Notes under the pieces: model-generated | What the model was told of the DNA's origin: nothing | What the model saw: the letters and a program-made list of their open reading frames with translations, nothing else | The model's database searches: none | Translations under genes and position numbers: made by a program | Shown here: positions 9,154-17,910 of the stretch, piece after piece | How the letters are laid out: every line of letters starts with the position of its first letter | Numbering within the stretch: position 1 is the first letter of the stretch | Source of the DNA: Tritrichomonas foetus | Taxonomy: Eukaryota > Parabasalia > Tritrichomonadida > Tritrichomonadidae | DNA: 64,000 nucleotides | NCBI GenBank assembly: GCA_001839685.1 | Contig: MLAK01000565.1 | Span: 32,625-96,624, forward strand | Direction: 5' to 3'

Positions 9154-10053
9154 ATGAGCAAAAAAACACCTAAAAAAGAATCCCAGCCACAGCTTAATGT
9201 AATATCTTATGCTAATCAAGGTCTCACAAACCTTTCATCTGTTTCAATTCAAGTCCCTATTGATACACTTGAATTATCAGGAAATCCTATTAAAAACTTT
9301 TTTGGATTGAAAGTTTTGCCATCAATAAACATTATTGAATGTTCAAACACACAATTGAATTCATTTTATTACTTCCCTCAGCAAGAGGGTGTGAAATCAT
9401 TTTTCTGCTATAAAACATCACTTGCTGGTCATCAATCACTAAATGTAATGTGTGCTATCGTATTTGGTGATTCACTTGAGTCAGTAAACGGAACATTGCT
9501 GAATAGCAGCACCAAAAAAATGGCATCGATAATGAAAGATGAAATTCGCCCGTTATTAGTAAATGGGTGGATTATTCAAAATTTTGATCCAGTTTGTCTT
9601 GTTAATACTTCAACAAGACAGAGGAAAACTTTCTTTTTTGATTTTAATGAACCGAGCAATCACAATCGTGCTGACAAAGAAAACTTGACTGAAACAAATG
9701 AAAATCATAATTCATGTCCAAATGAAAATGAACAAGAAGTTTATTTGATTTCTTCTGATGATGAAGATGTTTATTTGAATATTCTAAAAGATGAGCAAAA
9801 TGAGCATGTGAAATCCATACAAGAAATTGATGCAGAAGGAGATGAAATTGAGCTGAAATCCACATTTATGAAACTACAAGAAGTAATTTTAAATGAAATG
9901 AAACGGCCTGATATCATTTCTAATTTATCAAAAAGTGGTCGAACAACAGCAGCTAGCACGAGGCCTTCTACAGCTCTCAAAAACACCCCACTACAGTCAC
10001 CAAAACAGGAGGAGAATAAAAAACGATCACCACCCAAAGGAACTCGTCATTAA
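9154..10053 (+). CDS. LRR-like protein with acidic low-complexity tail, 299 aa
   Basis: The open frame extends to a GTG at 9118, but the first ATG is at 9154 with an initiator motif 20 bases upstream. Residues about 12-90 look like short leucine-rich repeats: LNVISYANQGLTNLSS, IDTLELSGNPIKNF, INIIECSNTQLNSF. Residues 90-145 may form an LRR cap. The rest is acidic and Asn-rich (a SSDDEDVYLN stretch) and ends in a basic Thr/Ser/Pro-rich tail. No enzymatic motif is seen. LRR proteins of this size act as binding adaptors; the partner is unknown. It shares a short divergent promoter region with the Cdt1 candidate. Confidence 0.7.
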   Translation: MSKKTPKKESQPQLNVISYANQGLTNLSSVSIQVPIDTLELSGNPIKNFFGLKVLPSINIIECSNTQLNSFYYFPQQEGVKSFFCYKTSLAGHQSLNVMCAIVFGDSLESVNGTLLNSSTKKMASIMKDEIRPLLVNGWIIQNFDPVCLVNTSTRQRKTFFFDFNEPSNHNRADKENLTETNENHNSCPNENEQEVYLISSDDEDVYLNILKDEQNEHVKSIQEIDAEGDEIELKSTFMKLQEVILNEMKRPDIISNLSKSGRTTAASTRPSTALKNTPLQSPKQEENKKRSPPKGTRH

Positions 10054-10540
10054 TTTTGGCAGAAGCTTTCGAAATTTCGGTTTTTGTGAATAAAAAGACG
10101 ATTTGCATTTGTGGTTTACTTAATCATATTTCTTTTTCTTTTAGTATTTGAAATATTGACAAGAAAGTATGCACTTAAGAAAGTATTCACTTAAGAAAGA
10201 ATGTTATTAAGAAAGAATGTTATTAAGAAAGAATGTTAATAAAAAAGAATGTACTTAAGACTACATTAGATTAAATAAGATCTAATTATGTCTAATGATT
10301 TACTCGCTGAGTCCAAAACGATTTTCATTTAGATCATTCATAAATTTTCAAACTATCTCTCAAAAAATTCTTTAACGAATAATGCAAAAGATTTCCCTGC
10401 AATTTCAAAATATTTTTACACAAAACTTCACTGAATATTACAAGGGTGATTTGCAAAAAAATACAGGCAAAACATGAAAAGATGTGTAAATCTAGATATA
10501 AAATTTATAAATATTTATAAAGAAGTCGATTGATTGTGAA
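10054..10540. other. Convergent intergenic region containing a minisatellite
   Basis: This interval between convergent genes carries the 16-bp repeat at 10161-10256, followed by a series of TAAGA/TCTAAT-like words. I see no gene. Confidence 0.55.
10161..10256. repeat. Minisatellite, 16-bp unit, 6 copies
   Basis: Six consecutive units of the form AAGAAAGAATGTTATT are visible, the first two and the last being diverged (AAGAAAGTATGCACTT and AAAAAAGAATGTACTT). The decay toward both edges suggests an older array with a homogenised core. Confidence 0.85.
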
Positions 10541-13500
10541 TTAATTATAAATTTTCACCGACTCATCTTGATAAGACTTTGCTTTCTTTTGTCGTGGATG
10601 TGTGATATAGATTTTAGGTTCATTATAAAGACTCAATTCATCCATTTGTTCCCCAATAGTTTTACCTGTTTTCAAAAAGCTATATTTTCCGGTAATGTCA
10701 GGCAAAGTGTCAGAAATTACAACATGGCATCGTGAGAAATCAGTTATTTTTAACTTTTCTTTTAGCCGATTTAAAAAGTCTTCGTATGACTCTGTTTTAT
10801 CAATCACAAAATAGAAGGGCTCACCTGTGGTACTTGTACTGGAATATTTTACAGTGATATGTACTCCTTGGACTAAAAGCAGATTTTCAGTCGATTCAAT
10901 ATCTAGCTCATTCGGTATGATGTCAAATCTAACTATATGGTCATCATACTGTAATGTATCATAGTCGCTAAATTCTCGATCATACTTATGGTCAGATATT
11001 TTACAAATTCTGACTTTTCCTTGGCCATTCCAAAGACCAATTTCAATAAGTCTATTTTTAATTTCAGTTCCAGTCGGCCCTCTTTCAAATAAAAGGTTTC
11101 GCCTTTTGGAAACTGTATATCCATCTTCTGAAACAGAAAGCTCAAGTGTAAACATTGACTTTACTTGGTCAGGTGTCAAATTGTGGTGTAATCGATATAA
11201 TAATTGAATTTGGGTTTGTGAATATGTCTTGAGAATAGATTCGACAGTAGAATGTTCGTATTCTTCATTTAAAGAATCTTGATAGCTGATACTAAAATCA
11301 TCATGTTTATATAATAATAAAGCATCATTTTCGGGATTATAGTCTAAATCAAATGCTTTTGCAACAAAATTGCGAAGTTGTTTCAAATGAAGTGATGGTG
11401 GAAACTCTAAGCGCATGAGTGGAATATCAGGTTCAGCGTAATTATAAGAAATGACTTCAATTTGAGATTTTAATGAATCATAATAATCAGATACATTATC
11501 AATTACTTGGAAATCCATAATTTCATTAAATGATTTCTTTGGTAAATTATCAGTTTCTGATTTTGTTTTCGTTTCATCAGTTTCTTTTTCATTTTTATCA
11601 TCATCTTTCTTATCGTCTTTTTGGTTTTCGTCTTGGTTAGTATTTAAAAATCGAGGTAGGTCACTTTCAACAATCCAAGGGAATGTGACTGTGCTTGGTA
11701 AATTCACTTTTGGTTTTAATTGAAAAATGAGTTGTTGTGTATAAGAACACTCGAATTTTTCGGATTTCTTTAATTTCCTCAGATTTGTTGCAGTTACTTG
11801 GTAAATTTGAAGCGGTGTATTTTCAGGGAGGCCAACAATTTCACATACTTTAGGGAAAAGGGCTGAAAGTGGTTCCGAATGATCATGAAGAGCTGTTCCA
11901 AGATACTGAACAGGTACTTGTAAAGAAGGATGGAAAAATCTCATGAATACAACCATTTTTCCTGGCTCTAATGGCTCTTCTGGATCTTTCTTTTGAAGGA
12001 GATAGATAGAACTGGTTCCAATTAAAGCTGATCCATCATTTTTCACTATTGAATAAGGTGTAAATCCAGAATATGCTGTCCAAAGTCTAAAACTATTTAT
12101 ATCTAAGTTATACAGTTCTGCAATTTTCTCATACAGGGTTGTTTGATTGTCATTTTGCTTATTTAATGTTAACGTTTTAACTATATCTTTGCATTCATAG
12201 CCAGGAACTTTTTTAATTGCATTGATAATCAAACCATCTTCAGAAATAACATTCAAAGTCATGTTTGAAGCAGTATCATCATTTCCATTTTTCAGGTAAT
12301 CTTTTACGTGTTGGGGAATTTCATCTTCTGAAACAGGTGAGAAAATCCTTGGTGCATCTTCTCTCCTAACATAAACCAACATGTATGCAGAGTAAGATTT
12401 ATCATTTGAATAATAATATGAGGATGATGATGAATAAGAAGTAGATGAAGAACCACCAAAGTTTTCATCAACGGCTTGTTCAACAGTAGCCTTAGAAACT
12501 GTTGAATCATTAAACTGATACCATTGTTCACCCGTTGTTGTTCGTAAGAATGCATAATAATGGCCAGCATTTATAGAACCACTATGAATGAGAACACCAT
12601 ACAGATCAAAAATATTTGATTTCCTTCTATCTGCATCAGCAGCAAGGTATGGAGATAAATCGATTGTTGTGGGAAATTCAAACTTCGAGTAAATTTTGAT
12701 CATTCGATCATAATTGAAATCATACTCAAAGCGGCGAAGATGTAAATGTAAAACTGATGGAAACTCTAGGAACTCTGATCCCATTTTTGCATCTTGTTTT
12801 CCATAATCATCAGTAGAATATTGATTATCACCTGTTAAAAGTTCAGTTGATATATATTTTTCAAAGGATTCTTGAAGATTTGGTGTATCTTTCACGACTA
12901 ATGAAAGATCATAAAATTCTTCAATTCGGGAACTTTCATATTTAACATTTATGCAGCGAATAAATGATCTATATTTACCGCGGAAAATGTTTGCAATTGA
13001 TCCATCAAGTTCTGTTTTCTTTAGTTTCATTTCTAGATTGTCGATAAGAACACGACAGAACTCTTGAACATCATGTTGAACAATAGTTTGATAATCATCC
13101 CAACCAAAGGACTTGGTTAATGCTTTTGTTGAACAGGCCGTATCGTTGCATTGCATTTTGGCAAAAAGACGCTGTAGGCATAATGGAATGGATTTTGAAA
13201 TATCTTCGGTTCCTGTTGTCGGCATTCGAAAAACAATACTTCGAAATGCAGGAATATGAAAAAGCGACTGCAGCATAGAATTCATATAGCATGTGGCGCC
13301 TTGGTTCCTTAAGCCAACATATCCTGTTTCCTCTTTGGAATTATCTTTATATGTATTACTATAATAATTGTTATTATAGTTATATGTTGTATAATTAGTA
13401 GAATAGCTTGTATTTGAATAATTATTAGGAAAACCATTATAATTATTATTGTAATTGTTATTATAGTTATTATCGTAATAGTTGTTATAGTTATCATTGG

Positions 13501-14383
13501 TGTAGTCTGTATTGTATGACATATTAGAAAATTCATCAGATTGAGTAATATCATAATTTGCATAAATCAATCGAATGACAATTGCACCATCAGCAATAAA
13601 GCCATCGTTATATGTTAATTCACCATACTTAAGATCGTCGAAATCTGCAGTAACTTTATCACCGGATTTTTCAAAGGAATGAGAAATGTACTTGATTGGA
13701 CTTTTTGATGGAAGCACATTTTGAATTTCGATTCCAAATGTGTAAGTCTCATTTCTGTTGACAACTGAATCACAAATAACATCAATTGTGACTGTTTTCA
13801 AGGAATTAAACATGTTATTTTCAAGAGAAAGATGGAAAGAAAAATCATTAAGATAATATTTTGGTGAAGTAAAAGTTTGATGATTAGTCTCAAATTTTTC
13901 TACAATCCATTTGGACTCTTGTGTTTTTGCTTCATTAGTACCAGCGTTTGATGGTGGCGATGTATAAATTAAATTTGCAATGGAATTATCATTCACTTCC
14001 GTCAGATTGATTAAAATTTTGAAAGAGTCGTCAATAATCCAACCGTCTTCTTCTGTGAGTTCGAAGTCGTAAATTGGAAGAGGAACGGTCTGTTCGAGAA
14101 CGTAATTGGTAAACATGATATCTTGAGAAAGTTCTGAATTTCGCATGGGATCCGCATTAAATAATGTGAATTGAGCGCGACACTTTAATATGTCGAGTTT
14201 GTGGTTTTCAAGCTTGACGATTATTTTAACTTTTTCGGAATGCGATATTTCTAAAATAAATTTGACTTGTTCTTCACCGAATTTATATGATTCTGATTTA
14301 ATTCGAGATTTTTGATGGTCTGACCAATTGGTGATTTTCCATTTCTGATTCAGTTTCGAGAGAGATTGATTTAAAATCACCAT
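10541..14383 (-). CDS. Ubiquitin-specific protease, USP7-like (MATH-MATH-USP-UBL)
   Basis: The 1280-aa product starts at ATG. Residues about 10-130 form a MATH/TRAF-like domain (QKWKITNW, DGWIIDDSF), and residues about 157-277 look like a second one (SKWIVEKFE, DGFIADGAIVIRL). A linker at about 283-350 is almost pure Asn/Tyr/Ser/Thr. The USP domain spans about 353-685: Cys box GLRNQGATCYMNSMLQSLF with Cys365, a middle LHLHLRRFEYDF, and the His box with GHYYAFLR (His608) followed by FNDSTV (Asp626). The whole triad is present, so an active deubiquitinase is expected. Residues about 730-1280 resemble the tandem ubiquitin-like region of USP7, broken by an acidic Lys/Asp/Glu insert near 945-990. 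USP7 removes ubiquitin from nuclear substrates; the target here is unknown. The second MATH-like unit is unusual, since USP7 usually has one. Confidence 0.9.
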   Translation of the reverse strand: MVILNQSLSKLNQKWKITNWSDHQKSRIKSESYKFGEEQVKFILEISHSEKVKIIVKLENHKLDILKCRAQFTLFNADPMRNSELSQDIMFTNYVLEQTVPLPIYDFELTEEDGWIIDDSFKILINLTEVNDNSIANLIYTSPPSNAGTNEAKTQESKWIVEKFETNHQTFTSPKYYLNDFSFHLSLENNMFNSLKTVTIDVICDSVVNRNETYTFGIEIQNVLPSKSPIKYISHSFEKSGDKVTADFDDLKYGELTYNDGFIADGAIVIRLIYANYDITQSDEFSNMSYNTDYTNDNYNNYYDNNYNNNYNNNYNGFPNNYSNTSYSTNYTTYNYNNNYYSNTYKDNSKEETGYVGLRNQGATCYMNSMLQSLFHIPAFRSIVFRMPTTGTEDISKSIPLCLQRLFAKMQCNDTACSTKALTKSFGWDDYQTIVQHDVQEFCRVLIDNLEMKLKKTELDGSIANIFRGKYRSFIRCINVKYESSRIEEFYDLSLVVKDTPNLQESFEKYISTELLTGDNQYSTDDYGKQDAKMGSEFLEFPSVLHLHLRRFEYDFNYDRMIKIYSKFEFPTTIDLSPYLAADADRRKSNIFDLYGVLIHSGSINAGHYYAFLRTTTGEQWYQFNDSTVSKATVEQAVDENFGGSSSTSYSSSSSYYYSNDKSYSAYMLVYVRREDAPRIFSPVSEDEIPQHVKDYLKNGNDDTASNMTLNVISEDGLIINAIKKVPGYECKDIVKTLTLNKQNDNQTTLYEKIAELYNLDINSFRLWTAYSGFTPYSIVKNDGSALIGTSSIYLLQKKDPEEPLEPGKMVVFMRFFHPSLQVPVQYLGTALHDHSEPLSALFPKVCEIVGLPENTPLQIYQVTATNLRKLKKSEKFECSYTQQLIFQLKPKVNLPSTVTFPWIVESDLPRFLNTNQDENQKDDKKDDDKNEKETDETKTKSETDNLPKKSFNEIMDFQVIDNVSDYYDSLKSQIEVISYNYAEPDIPLMRLEFPPSLHLKQLRNFVAKAFDLDYNPENDALLLYKHDDFSISYQDSLNEEYEHSTVESILKTYSQTQIQLLYRLHHNLTPDQVKSMFTLELSVSEDGYTVSKRRNLLFERGPTGTEIKNRLIEIGLWNGQGKVRICKISDHKYDREFSDYDTLQYDDHIVRFDIIPNELDIESTENLLLVQGVHITVKYSSTSTTGEPFYFVIDKTESYEDFLNRLKEKLKITDFSRCHVVISDTLPDITGKYSFLKTGKTIGEQMDELSLYNEPKIYITHPRQKKAKSYQDESVKIYN

Positions 14384-14632
14384 TTTTTTATTTGAAATGA
14401 GTAAAGAAATTTATCGGTGACATATTAACTTTTGAAAAGAAAAAAGTGGGCCATGAAATCAAAATTTTGAAATGGTCAAATTAGTCGGACATTTAGTAAC
14501 AGAATAACAGTCATTTTTTACATCGTCCTTCGAAAACTAGTAAGCATTCAAAAAAGATAACCCAAAAGCTATACAAATGTAAACTTCATAAATTCTAAAG
14601 ACTTTGACGATACAAATAATATTCGAAAATAC

Positions 14633-14637
14633 TCATA
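14633..14637 (+). promoter_or_regulatory. Initiator-like element TCATA
   Basis: TCATA lies with its A at 14635, 28 bases before the ATG at 14663 of the pseudokinase, and matches the trichomonad initiator consensus. The spacing is slightly longer than typical. Confidence 0.35.
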
Positions 14638-14662
14638 TTAAAGAGAAAAGTGGCAATCTCGA

Positions 14663-15658
14663 ATGACTGAAACAATTCAAGATCCATCAAAGCGCTATAC
14701 CAGACGAGAAGAGATTTCTCGAACAGATCGTTGTATTGAATACAGAGCAGCTGATCAAAATGAAGGAACAGAAGTTTTGTGGCACGAATTTAAGCTTGAC
14801 CCACTTGATTCAGCAAACAAAAATTTAATTGAGCATATCAAAACGCTTGGACGTACCAAACACCCAAATCTTATTAACTTATATCACGCCTGGCTCGATA
14901 AAAAAAAGCATATTATATATTTTTTAACAGAATACTTCGCAAATCAAACTCTTTCGTCATACGTTCAAAATGTTGGCCATAACTTAACACGGACGGCAAT
15001 TGGAAACTGGTGTGTTCAAATTATGGATGCATTGGAATTTCTACATTCAATGATGCCACCTTTTATACATAGTGATGTTAGTTGTCAGAACATTTTTATT
15101 GATCCTTCTGAGGGAATTGTGAAGCTTGGCTTACCTGATCTCGATATGTATCTCAGCAATGAGATCAAACCGATGCAAGCCCCGGAAGCACAGGAATATG
15201 TGTCAGATCCAAAAAGTGACGTTTGGACTCTTGGAATGGCTGTTTTAGAGATGATCACATCTAAAAAACCATTCTCTGAGGCTAAAACTGATATCCAGCT
15301 TAGAGAAGCTATTTGCTCAAGATCTATGCCATCAGAATTTTTGGAAATTGATGATCCAATTATTGCTGATTTTATTCAGGTTTGTTTTCTGCCGCTTGAA
15401 CAAAGGCCTTCAATTTCTCAACTGAGAGATCACCCGCTATTTGCTGAAATTGAACTAAACCAGGACACTGGAAGCCAGTCTACAACCGATGTACAATATA
15501 GAGAAATTTCATCAGATATTAAAAATATGCCAGAATTTACCGCACTTTTGCAAAGGCAGAAGGCAGAGAAACAGGAAATCCTCAAAAAGCACGATTTACA
15601 GAAAATGGAGACTCGCGAAAGAATCAGGCAGAGACTTCAGAATTTGGGAAGATTATAA
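14663..15658 (+). CDS. NRBP/WNK-like pseudokinase, 331 aa
   Basis: The protein has a kinase fold layout but lacks the catalytic residues. The ATP-lysine position is replaced in VLWHEFKL (compare VVWNEV in NRBP1). The HRD motif reads IHSDVSCQNIFID, and the DFG position reads LPDLD. Later motifs are kept: APEAQEYVSDPKSDVWTLGM (APE, DVW) and RPSISQLRDHPLF. This pattern fits the nuclear-receptor-binding-protein (NRBP) branch of WNK-related pseudokinases, which act as adaptors rather than enzymes. Residues about 285-331 form a charged helical tail. Start and stop are intact, so it is a functional pseudokinase gene rather than a broken gene. The exact partner is unknown. Confidence 0.85.
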   Translation: MTETIQDPSKRYTRREEISRTDRCIEYRAADQNEGTEVLWHEFKLDPLDSANKNLIEHIKTLGRTKHPNLINLYHAWLDKKKHIIYFLTEYFANQTLSSYVQNVGHNLTRTAIGNWCVQIMDALEFLHSMMPPFIHSDVSCQNIFIDPSEGIVKLGLPDLDMYLSNEIKPMQAPEAQEYVSDPKSDVWTLGMAVLEMITSKKPFSEAKTDIQLREAICSRSMPSEFLEIDDPIIADFIQVCFLPLEQRPSISQLRDHPLFAEIELNQDTGSQSTTDVQYREISSDIKNMPEFTALLQRQKAEKQEILKKHDLQKMETRERIRQRLQNLGRL

Positions 15659-15978
15659 CTTTGTTCTCAACCATGTTTTTATGTTATTTTTTTTTCGATC
15701 TAAAAATATTTTATTTTCCAATTTTTGTTTTCTATTGGTTGTTACAAAGTTAGAGGTTTATTTTTGTTTCATTGTGATTATTACATCGAGGAATAATTTT
15801 GTGATTTATGAAAGACAGAATAAAGTATCTTGATTCATTACAGATAAAGTGAGCCCTTCTAGAAGGGCTTTATTAAGATAACTTGATAAGAAAAATGTAA
15901 TTGAATTGATCTAAAAGAAATTAAATAGTCCTTTTACTATATAAAAACAAATTGGAAATCCTATAAGATTTTTCTGTA
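15659..15978. other. Convergent intergenic region with an 18-bp palindrome
   Basis: No gene is supported. The interval carries the perfect palindrome AGCCCTTCTAGAAGGGCT at 15852-15869, unusually GC-rich for this DNA. In RNA it could form a 7- to 9-bp stem. It lies between two convergent genes. Confidence 0.6.
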
Positions 15979-17157
15979 TCAAAATTCATGATTACCATCA
16001 TCTTCATCATCGTCAATATTGGCAACTCTAACATTTATGAACTCTAAATATACAAATAATCCAATTGTAATGAATGCGATTACAGCCACAAGCGCTATGG
16101 CTGTTATATTTTGAATTTGATTTGGAAAAATTAAACCAGTATAATTAATGCTTGCTATTGAATTCATCATTTCGACACATTGTTGTTCACCGTAGTAAGG
16201 AATTGATATAGTCATTATATTTTTTCGGTTAAATTGACCGGAATTTCCTTCAACAGCGGATATATTAAATCGTGGATAAGAAATTTGACATCCGTAAGCC
16301 ATAAAAGATGCTTCTTTATCTAATAAATATGCAATTACATCAGTATTATGAATATTAGGATCATATGAAAATTCACCAATAATCGAATTATAATTACTTG
16401 ATAATTTATACTTTGCGACTCCAAAAATTGCAAGCCTAAAACTATTATTGACGAAATTATTATAATTTACACCCATTACATGTGATTCTGAAAACACTGT
16501 AAAGGTTCCAACATTTTGAGAAAATAATGAATATGAAATAGATGAAGTAGAAGTATAATCAGTAGTAGCTTCAATTACTGCTAAAGATCCGATTAAATTT
16601 TTGGTATTGAATTGATTATTTGATAAATTCAAACCACGAATTGTTGCTGGATTACCAGTGAAGCCTACAGTTGGTCCAGATGAAGTTTTTCCATTTCCAC
16701 CACAATAAAAAACAGCAAGCTCATTATTTAAGGAAGTTGCTCCAGTTGTGTAAAAATAACATGAATCATGAGTGACTGAATAACAATCGCTAAAACAAGT
16801 GAAAGAAAGTTTGGCTGCTTGTCCTGTGAAATAAATGCCACCGCCATCTATGCCCGACGTGCATGAGACAAATGCAGATCGTGAAAGCGTAAATGTTCCG
16901 GTCTTTAATTCAAGAAGGACAGCCCCGCCTTTGATCGTAGGTGACTGGCATTGATAGAAATATGCGGAAGTAATTTGAAAGGCCCCTGATGTGACGTATT
17001 CGGTTCTGGAAGTGTAAAGACCTGATATTGAAACTTGCGAGAAAATCAAACTATGACGATTTCTGTGAAAATGTGATGTTCCTTTGAGTAGTTCGATCGT
17101 ATACGTTGAGAAAGACAGAATTTTGGCAATTACCCATGAAAGACAGAAAAATCCCAT
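15979..17157 (-). CDS. Beta-helix-like surface membrane protein, 392 aa
   Basis: The protein has a hydrophobic N-terminus (from MGFFCLSWVIAKIL) that could act as a signal sequence, an ectodomain of short repeated strand-turn units (FTLSRSAFVSCTSGIDGGGI, KLSFTCFSDCYS, SISYSLFSQNVGTFTVF), one C-terminal membrane span (AIALVAVIAFITIGLFVYL) and a short acidic tail (DDDEDDGNHEF). GGAV/GGGI-type turns and scattered Cys are typical of Pmp-like or right-handed beta-helix surface proteins, which are numerous in trichomonads and are suspected to bind host cells or bacteria. That role is inferred from the family. The start is an ATG. It is divergent from the SelM-like gene. Confidence 0.7.
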   Translation of the reverse strand: MGFFCLSWVIAKILSFSTYTIELLKGTSHFHRNRHSLIFSQVSISGLYTSRTEYVTSGAFQITSAYFYQCQSPTIKGGAVLLELKTGTFTLSRSAFVSCTSGIDGGGIYFTGQAAKLSFTCFSDCYSVTHDSCYFYTTGATSLNNELAVFYCGGNGKTSSGPTVGFTGNPATIRGLNLSNNQFNTKNLIGSLAVIEATTDYTSTSSISYSLFSQNVGTFTVFSESHVMGVNYNNFVNNSFRLAIFGVAKYKLSSNYNSIIGEFSYDPNIHNTDVIAYLLDKEASFMAYGCQISYPRFNISAVEGNSGQFNRKNIMTISIPYYGEQQCVEMMNSIASINYTGLIFPNQIQNITAIALVAVIAFITIGLFVYLEFINVRVANIDDDEDDGNHEF

Positions 17158-17332
17158 GGGTTTCAGAAAAACTCCATTTACATATTACTTTGAAAAAGTT
17201 TGCGAGGTTTTATATTTTGATTCAAATGCCTCATAATTCACAATATTCAATAAACTGCTCTAAGAAAAAGTGGGAGAAATAATAGTTGACTTTTTCATAA
17301 TATATCTGACCATTTATATTCTTATTGGCGCG

Positions 17333-17356
17333 GTTAACCATTTAAATATGGTTAAC
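17333..17356. promoter_or_regulatory. Inverted repeat in a divergent promoter region
   Basis: The 9-base arms GTTAACCAT and ATGGTTAAC are exact reverse complements separated by six bases. The dyad lies between two divergent genes, 54 bases before the ATG at 17410. It could bind a dimeric factor such as a Myb-type protein; this is inference. Confidence 0.4.
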
Positions 17357-17409
17357 TAGATCAGATACAATATTGACTTACTTTGTTTGATTAGTTAAAG
17401 TGAGAAGAT

Positions 17410-17910
17410 ATGTTTCTTTTCTTATTATTATCCCTTTTCGTTCGCGCTGAAGACTCCGATGGCGATGATTTTTGGGACCAGCTCGCTGATGACGATGTTG
17501 TTATTGATGATAAAGTTACAGGTAATCTTTATGATAAGGCCCGATTCAATCTTCCCGTTCGCAGGAGACTAAAGCTCTATCCACAAGTTTCTAAAACAGT
17601 TAAATATCTTCAAGGAAGACAAAATATTGAATTCATCTACGAAGCTCGTATTCCAACATTAGTTTTCCTCGATTCCGACGACGTCACCGTTGATACGATC
17701 GACATCAGTAAAATGTCGCATGACGAAATCATTGCACTTCTCGCTCTTCGTGGTTTCAAAGATATCGAAGATGAGCCATTACCAAAAACACGAACCAATT
17801 CAACTTCCACAAATGAAACAACAGCTGCTACTGACAGCACTGAAACCTCAAGCCAATCAGCATCACAAGAGGCAGCTCAGCAAACTGACCAAACAACAAA
17901 AGAACTTTAA
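17410..17910 (+). CDS. ER-luminal Sep15/SelM-like protein lacking the redox motif
   Basis: The 166-aa product opens with a clear signal peptide (MFLFLLLSLFVRA). Residues about 52-118 match the Sep15/SelM domain: RLKLYPQVSKTVKYL (like LNRLPEVKAFV), FIYEARIPTLVFLDSDD (like the PGADPELVLL region) and DTIDISKMSHDEIIALLALR (like ERIPLSEMTREEINAL). In the family a CXXU or CXXC redox motif stands just before the first segment. Here that place reads NLPVRR, with no Cys or Sec, and the protein contains no Cys at all. The tail is Thr/Ser/Gln-rich and ends TKEL, which could act like a KDEL-type ER retention signal; mammalian SelM ends in a similar four-residue signal. A non-redox chaperone or partner role in the ER is inferred. 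Confidence 0.72.
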   Translation: MFLFLLLSLFVRAEDSDGDDFWDQLADDDVVIDDKVTGNLYDKARFNLPVRRRLKLYPQVSKTVKYLQGRQNIEFIYEARIPTLVFLDSDDVTVDTIDISKMSHDEIIALLALRGFKDIEDEPLPKTRTNSTSTNETTAATDSTETSSQSASQEAAQQTDQTTKEL

